Assembly: GCA_910585615.1 (NCBI GenBank)
Contig: CAJUFO010000119.1
Coordinates: 1 to 9,099 of the forward strand
Direction: 5' to 3'
Source of the DNA: an uncultured Acetatifactor sp.
GTDB taxonomy: Bacteria; Bacillota; Clostridia; Lachnospirales; Lachnospiraceae
DNA length: 9,099 bases
Shown piece by piece: positions 4,655-9,099 of the stretch. Numbering within the stretch: position 1 is the first letter of the stretch; every line of letters starts with the position of its first letter. The position numbers and the translations under genes are program-made. The notes beneath the pieces are model-generated. The model saw only the letters and a program-made list of their open reading frames with translations, did no database searches and was not told where the DNA came from.

Positions 4655-5218
4655 ATGGAAGAGAGGAAGAGAATCACATTTCTATTGCGGGTCATCCACA
4701 ACCAGATCAAGACGGCCATGCACAGGAACGGCCCCGTCATGAAGAAGGGACCGAAGACACAGCTCCAGGGGGGCATTCTGGGATATCTCTACCATCACCA
4801 GGACGGGCCCGTGTACCAGAGAGACCTGGAGAAGGAATTCCGCATATCCGGGGCCACGGTCTCCAATACGCTGCAGGTCATGGAGCGCGAGGGGCTGATC
4901 GTGCGAAGGGCCCAGGACAAGGACGGGAGGCTGAAGCGGATTCAGATGACTCCGGAGGCCTATCAGAACCATGAGAAGATCGAGCGCCACATGGACTGGA
5001 TTGGAAACAGGGTGCTGGAGGGGATGTCGGACCAGGAGGTGGCAGAGCTCTACCGTCTGCTGGGCATCCTGATGAAGAACCTGGAGGGGATGACGGCCGA
5101 GCCGGAGGAAGCCCCGGGAGGAGCCGGAGAGGCGGCATTTCCCCCTGCGCAGGAGAGCAGAGGCTCCCCGGAAGCCCCGGCGGAAACCGCGGAGCGGGAA
5201 AACGGGAATATGTCCTAA
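4655..5218 (+). CDS. MarR-family transcriptional regulator
   Basis: DNA-binding repressor of 187 residues, predicted to sense a small molecule and control the downstream exporter. The N-terminal helices are followed by a winged helix-turn-helix: VYQRDLEKEFRISGATVSN (53-71), NTLQVMEREGLIVR (71-84) and the wing RAQDKDGRLKRIQMT (85-99) with the typical Asp and Arg. A C-terminal dimerisation helix spans about 122-145. Beyond this comes an unusual Pro/Glu/Ala-rich tail of about 40 residues (148-187); most MarR proteins end near 140-150. Start ATG at 4655 has the purine-rich AAGGAAGGAG just upstream (GGAG at 4648-4651). It is the first gene of the operon, 56 nt before the first ABC gene, and its promoter carries two matching palindromes. 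Confidence 0.92.
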   Translation: MEERKRITFLLRVIHNQIKTAMHRNGPVMKKGPKTQLQGGILGYLYHHQDGPVYQRDLEKEFRISGATVSNTLQVMEREGLIVRRAQDKDGRLKRIQMTPEAYQNHEKIERHMDWIGNRVLEGMSDQEVAELYRLLGILMKNLEGMTAEPEEAPGGAGEAAFPPAQESRGSPEAPAETAERENGNMS

Positions 5219-5274
5219 AGCAAAGCAAAAACAAAGCAACAGGCAGAATACAAAGAAAAGGAAGTGCAGAAACC

Positions 5275-7014
5275 ATGTTAAAGACACTTGGGGCCCACAT
5301 CAGGGAATTCAAGAAAGATTCCATCCTGACCCCGGTCTTCATGATAGGGGAAGTCATCATGGAGACCATCATCCCTTTGCTCATGGCGTCGATCATCGAC
5401 GACGGCGTGCAGGCGGGGGACATGAACCATATCTATCTAATCGGCGTGCTGATGATCGTGACGGCGCTGTTCAGCCTGACCTTCGGCATCCTGGGCGGGC
5501 AGTTCGGCTCCAGGGCCTCCGCAGGCTATGCCAGGAACTTGAGGAAGGCCATGTACGAGAACATACAGACCTTCAGCTTTTCCAACATCGACAAGTTCAG
5601 CACCTCCGGCCTGGTGACCAGGCTCACCACGGACGTGACCAACATCCAGAACGCCTACCAGATGATGCTGCGGATGTGCATGCGGGCCCCGGCCAGCCTG
5701 ATCTGTGCCATGGCCATGTCCTTCTTCATCAGCCCCAGGCTTGCCAGCATCTACCTGGTGGCGGTGATTCTCCTGGGCTGCGTGCTGGGCCTCATCGTCA
5801 GCCAGGCCACCCAGCACTTCAAGCAGGCTTTCCCGAAGTACGACGCATTGAATGAAAGCGTACAGGAAAACGTCTCCGCCATACGGGTGGTGAAGGCCTA
5901 TGTGCGGGAGGACTATGAGGTAGAGAAATTCAGGACGGCCAGCGGTAACCTGTATAAGATATTCTGCAAGGCGGAGAGCATCGTCATCTGGAACAACCCT
6001 GTGATGAACTTCACGGTGTACGCCTGTATCCTGCTGATCAGCTGGACAGGGGCCCACATGATCGTACAGGATGCCCTGACCACGGGACAGTTGATGAGCA
6101 TGCTGACCTACTGCATGAACATCCTCATGAGCCTGATGATGCTCTCCATGATCTTCGTCATGATGACCATGTCCGCGGCCAGCGCCAGGCGTATCTGCGA
6201 GGTTCTGGAGGAGAAGGCCGACCTGACCGATCCCGAGAACCCCGTCACGGATGTGAAGGACGGCAGCATCGTCTTCGAAAATGTCTCTTTCAGCTATAAG
6301 AAGGATGCCAAAACGCCTGTGCTGAAGGACGTGAACCTGGAGATCGGGTCCGGCGAGACCATAGGCATCATCGGCGGCACCGGAAGCGCCAAGTCCAGCC
6401 TGGTGAACCTGATCAGCAGACTGTACGATGTGACGGAGGGACGGCTGCTGGTGGGCGGCGTGGATGTGAAGGCGTATGACTGTGAGGTCCTGCGGAATCA
6501 GGTGGCCGTGGTGCTGCAGAACAATGTGCTCTTCTCCGGCACCATCCTGGAGAACCTGCGCTGGGGAGACAAGGATGCCACGGAGGAGCAGTGCAGGCAT
6601 GCCTGCGAGCTGGCATGCGCCGACGAATTCATCCGGAAGATGCCCGAGGGGTACAATACCTACATAGAACAGGGGGGCACAAATGTATCCGGGGGCCAGA
6701 AGCAGAGGCTATGTATCGCCAGGGCTTTATTGAAAAAGCCGAAGATCCTGATCCTGGACGACTCCACCAGCGCGGTGGACACGGCCACGGATGCCAGGAT
6801 AAGGCAGGCTTTCGCCCAGGCCATCCCCGGCACCACCAAGCTGATCATCGCCCAGAGGATTTCCAGCGTGGAGCATGCGGACAAAATCATCGTCATGCAT
6901 GACGGGCAGATCGACGGATTCGCCTCCCATGAGGAGCTGCTGGAGACCAACGAAATCTACAGGGAGGTCTATGAGGCCCAGATGAGCGGCAGCGGGGATT
7001 TCGATGAAAAATAA
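5275..7014 (+). CDS. ABC exporter half-transporter with degenerate ATPase site
   Basis: Half-transporter of 579 residues with an N-terminal six-helix exporter domain (about 15-300) and a C-terminal ATPase domain (about 330-570). The nucleotide site is altered. Walker A reads GGTGSAKSS (367-375), with Ala before the Lys; Walker B is ILILDDSTS with Asp496 in place of the catalytic Glu; the switch reads IIAQR with Gln527 in place of His. The signature VSGGQ (471-475) is intact. In heterodimeric exporters (TM287/288, BmrCD, EfrCD) one subunit has just such changes and its partner keeps the working residues, so this protein should pair with the product of the gene at 7057. The substrate is unknown; multidrug or toxic-compound export is likely given MarR control. 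The start ATG at 5275 has a weak, distant AAGGAAG (5258-5264). It is co-transcribed with marR. Confidence 0.93.
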   Translation: MLKTLGAHIREFKKDSILTPVFMIGEVIMETIIPLLMASIIDDGVQAGDMNHIYLIGVLMIVTALFSLTFGILGGQFGSRASAGYARNLRKAMYENIQTFSFSNIDKFSTSGLVTRLTTDVTNIQNAYQMMLRMCMRAPASLICAMAMSFFISPRLASIYLVAVILLGCVLGLIVSQATQHFKQAFPKYDALNESVQENVSAIRVVKAYVREDYEVEKFRTASGNLYKIFCKAESIVIWNNPVMNFTVYACILLISWTGAHMIVQDALTTGQLMSMLTYCMNILMSLMMLSMIFVMMTMSAASARRICEVLEEKADLTDPENPVTDVKDGSIVFENVSFSYKKDAKTPVLKDVNLEIGSGETIGIIGGTGSAKSSLVNLISRLYDVTEGRLLVGGVDVKAYDCEVLRNQVAVVLQNNVLFSGTILENLRWGDKDATEEQCRHACELACADEFIRKMPEGYNTYIEQGGTNVSGGQKQRLCIARALLKKPKILILDDSTSAVDTATDARIRQAFAQAIPGTTKLIIAQRISSVEHADKIIVMHDGQIDGFASHEELLETNEIYREVYEAQMSGSGDFDEK

Positions 7015-7056
7015 AGGGCGTGTATACAGTGCGGGACGACAGGAGGTATATGATAT

Positions 7057-9009
7057 ATGGCAGCAGAGAAGAACCAGAATATGAATAAAGGCCCGGGCGG
7101 CCATGGACCCGGCGGTCCGAGAGGCCCCAGAGGCCCCAGGCCCAAGATAGAGAACCCCGGAAAGCTGTTCAGGCGGGTCATGGGCTATACATTGAAGGAT
7201 TACGCGGCGGGATGGATCGTGGTGGTGCTGTGCATCGTGGCCACCGTGTACGCCAGCCTGCAGGGAACCATGTTCATGCGGACGCTGATCGATTCCTACA
7301 TCCTGCCGCTGATCGGCAGGGAGAATCCGGACTTCGGGCCGCTGCAGGGAGCCATCGTCAAAGTGGCATGCTTCTACGCCCTGGGCGTCGTGGCGTCCTT
7401 CACCCAGTCCAGGATCCTGATCAACATCGGGCAGGGGACCCTGCGGAACATCCGAAACGACATGTTCGGCAAGATGGAGTCCCTTCCTATTAAATATTTC
7501 GACACCCACGCCCACGGCGACATCATGTCCATGTACACCAACGACATCGACACCCTGCGCCAGATGATCAGCCAGAGCATCCCCCAGATCATCAACAGCG
7601 CCATCACCGTGGTCAGCGTCTTCGCCTGCATGCTGGTGCTGGACATCCCGCTGACTTTGGTGACCCTGCTGATGGTGGGCGTCATGCTGGTGGCTACCAA
7701 GAAAATCGGGGGCCTGAGCAGCCGGTATTTCCTGGCCCAGCAGAAGGCCATCGGCGCGGTGAACGGCTGTGTGGAGGAGACCATGACCGGCCAGAAGGTG
7801 GTGAAGGTGTTCTGCCATGAGCAGGAGAGCCTGAAGCAGTTCAATGAGCTCAACGACCAGCTCTTCGAGAGCGCCTACCAGGCCAACCGCTTCGCCAACA
7901 TCATGATGCCGGTGAACGCCCAGCTGGGGAACTTAAGCTATGTGGTCTGCGCCGTGGTGGGCGGCATCCTGGCCATCACGGGCGTGTCCGGCCTGACCTT
8001 GGGGGGCCTGGCCAGCTTCCTGAACTTCAACAAATCCTTCAACATGCCCATCAACCAGGTGAGCATGCAATTCAACAGCATCATCATGGCCCTGGCCGGC
8101 GCGGACAGGATCTTCAAGCTCATGGACGAGAAGCCGGAGGTGGACGAGGGCTATGTGGAGCTGGTGAACGCCGTGCGGGGCGCGGACGGAGAACTGACGG
8201 AGGCAAAAGAGCGCACAGGGCTCTGGGCCTGGAAGCATTACCACAAGGCGGACAATACCACCACCTACGTGGAGCTCACCGGGGACGTGGTGTTCGACGG
8301 CGTGGACTTCGGCTACAATGACGACAAGATGATCCTACACGACATCGTGCTCCATGCCAAGCCCGGCCAGAAGATTGCCTTCGTAGGGGCCACCGGCGCG
8401 GGCAAGACCACCATCACCAACCTGATCAACCGGTTCTACGATATTCAGGATGGAAAGATACGGTACGACAACATCAACGTGAACAAGATCAAAAAGGCGG
8501 ACCTGCGGCGCTCCCTGGGGATCGTGCTCCAGGACACCCACCTGTTCACCGGTACCGTCATGGAGAACATCCGCTACGGCAAGATGGATGCCACGGACTC
8601 CGAGGTGAAGAAGGCCGCGGTGCTGGCCAATGCCCACGGGTTCATCGTAAGGCTCCCGGACGGCTATGACACCATGCTCCACGGGGACGGTGCTAACCTG
8701 AGCCAGGGCCAGAGGCAGCTCCTCGCCATTGCCAGGGCCGCCATCGCGGATCCTCCGGTACTGATTCTGGACGAGGCCACCAGCTCCATCGACACCAGGA
8801 CGGAGAAGCTGGTGCAGCAGGGCATGGACGCGCTGATGAAGGGACGGACGAACTTCGTCATCGCCCACAGGCTCTCCACGGTACGCAACAGCGACTGCAT
8901 CATCGTCCTGGAGCAGGGCCGCATCATCGAGCGGGGCACCCACGACGAGCTCATGGAGCAGAAGGGGAAGTATTACCAGCTCTATACCGGGAACGCGGTG
9001 GCCTCTTAA
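7057..9009 (+). CDS. ABC exporter half-transporter with consensus ATPase site (partner)
   Basis: Half-transporter of 650 residues. The N-terminus begins with a Gly/Pro/Arg-rich cytosolic stretch (GPGGHGPGG at 13-21 and following), then a six-helix exporter domain (about 45-345). A linker or insertion of about 45 residues (around 365-410, containing GLWAWKHYH) precedes the ATPase domain. The ATPase motifs are complete: Walker A GATGAGKTT (444-452), signature LSQGQ (548-552), Walker B LILDEATSS with catalytic Glu573, and switch His604 in IAHRL. The LSQGQ signature would face the degenerate Walker site of the partner encoded at 5275, as in TM288-type subunits. Start ATG at 7057 has AGGAGG (7041-7046) 10 nt upstream. 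The gap to the previous gene is 42 nt, so the two are co-transcribed. Likely function: ATP-driven efflux by the heterodimer. Confidence 0.94.
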   Translation: MAAEKNQNMNKGPGGHGPGGPRGPRGPRPKIENPGKLFRRVMGYTLKDYAAGWIVVVLCIVATVYASLQGTMFMRTLIDSYILPLIGRENPDFGPLQGAIVKVACFYALGVVASFTQSRILINIGQGTLRNIRNDMFGKMESLPIKYFDTHAHGDIMSMYTNDIDTLRQMISQSIPQIINSAITVVSVFACMLVLDIPLTLVTLLMVGVMLVATKKIGGLSSRYFLAQQKAIGAVNGCVEETMTGQKVVKVFCHEQESLKQFNELNDQLFESAYQANRFANIMMPVNAQLGNLSYVVCAVVGGILAITGVSGLTLGGLASFLNFNKSFNMPINQVSMQFNSIIMALAGADRIFKLMDEKPEVDEGYVELVNAVRGADGELTEAKERTGLWAWKHYHKADNTTTYVELTGDVVFDGVDFGYNDDKMILHDIVLHAKPGQKIAFVGATGAGKTTITNLINRFYDIQDGKIRYDNINVNKIKKADLRRSLGIVLQDTHLFTGTVMENIRYGKMDATDSEVKKAAVLANAHGFIVRLPDGYDTMLHGDGANLSQGQRQLLAIARAAIADPPVLILDEATSSIDTRTEKLVQQGMDALMKGRTNFVIAHRLSTVRNSDCIIVLEQGRIIERGTHDELMEQKGKYYQLYTGNAVAS

Positions 9010-9045
9010 GGTCTCCTAATAGCTTCCTCTTTCTTTTGGCGGACG

Positions 9046-9075
9046 TTACCATTCACAGTCTAAATAAAGTATAAA
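9046..9075 (+). promoter_or_regulatory. Possible promoter and ribosome site for a gene beyond the right edge
   Basis: TTACCA (9046-9051) and TATAAA (9070-9075), 18 bp apart, are followed by AGGAGG at 9088-9093, only six bases before the window ends. A new gene probably starts just outside. The -35 match is weak (4 of 6). I see no clear terminator between the ABC gene end and this point. Confidence 0.35.
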
Positions 9076-9099
9076 ACCAATTGTGATAGGAGGCCTCAA

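Noticed and set aside
5437..6600. Long minus-strand frames opposite the ABC genes (also 6727-7818 and 390-1175)
   Set aside because: They are shadows of the strong plus-strand genes: His/Pro/Arg-rich translations, no ribosome sites and no family motifs.

Overview
The window looks like chromosomal DNA of a GC-rich Gram-positive anaerobe, most likely a Clostridia/Lachnospiraceae-type Firmicute. This rests on strong AGGAGG-type ribosome-binding sites, a class B sortase beside a SipW-type signal peptidase, TasA/camelysin-like surface proteins, a MucBP-domain protein and a MarR-controlled heterodimeric ABC exporter. Family assignments were made by eye from motifs; no database search was run.

Left part (1-3819, plus strand): a cell-surface assembly locus. 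It starts with the 3' end of a probable TasA/camelysin-like secreted protein. Next come a second TasA-like ectodomain protein with an Asp/Gly-rich stalk and an LPXTG-like C-terminus reading PPRTSD, and a MucBP-domain protein with a long Gly/Pro/Glu-rich stalk and a membrane anchor, coupled by an ATGA overlap. After a 200-nt leader comes a SipW-type signal peptidase, closed by an intrinsic terminator that overlaps its stop codon. A class B sortase with its own likely promoter follows. Together they would export, process and attach surface fibres or adhesins.

Middle (about 3756-4460, minus strand): an AT-richer island that I read as a type III toxin-antitoxin module. Reading leftwards, it has a consensus-like promoter, two tandem 47-nt repeats (42 of 47 positions identical) that can each fold as an H-type pseudoknot, an intrinsic terminator, a GAGGAG site and a 171-aa ToxN/TenpN-like RNase toxin gene. 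This is the canonical order: promoter, antitoxin RNA repeats, terminator, toxin. The toxin gene and srtB converge and overlap at their 3' ends, each taking its stop codon from sequence antisense to the other. That suggests the island landed exactly at the end of srtB. It is the most notable object in the window and a candidate phage-defence or addiction module.

Right part (4499-9009, plus strand): a drug-efflux-type operon. A near-consensus promoter overlaps two 14-bp palindromes 20 bp apart, the probable MarR operators. It drives a MarR-family regulator and two ABC half-exporters. The first has degenerate ATPase residues (Ala in Walker A, Asp in place of the catalytic Glu, Gln in place of the switch His) and the second has a complete set with an LSQGQ signature. 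This matches asymmetric heterodimeric exporters such as TM287/288, BmrCD and EfrCD. The last 90 bases hold a possible weak promoter and an AGGAGG site for a gene beyond the window.
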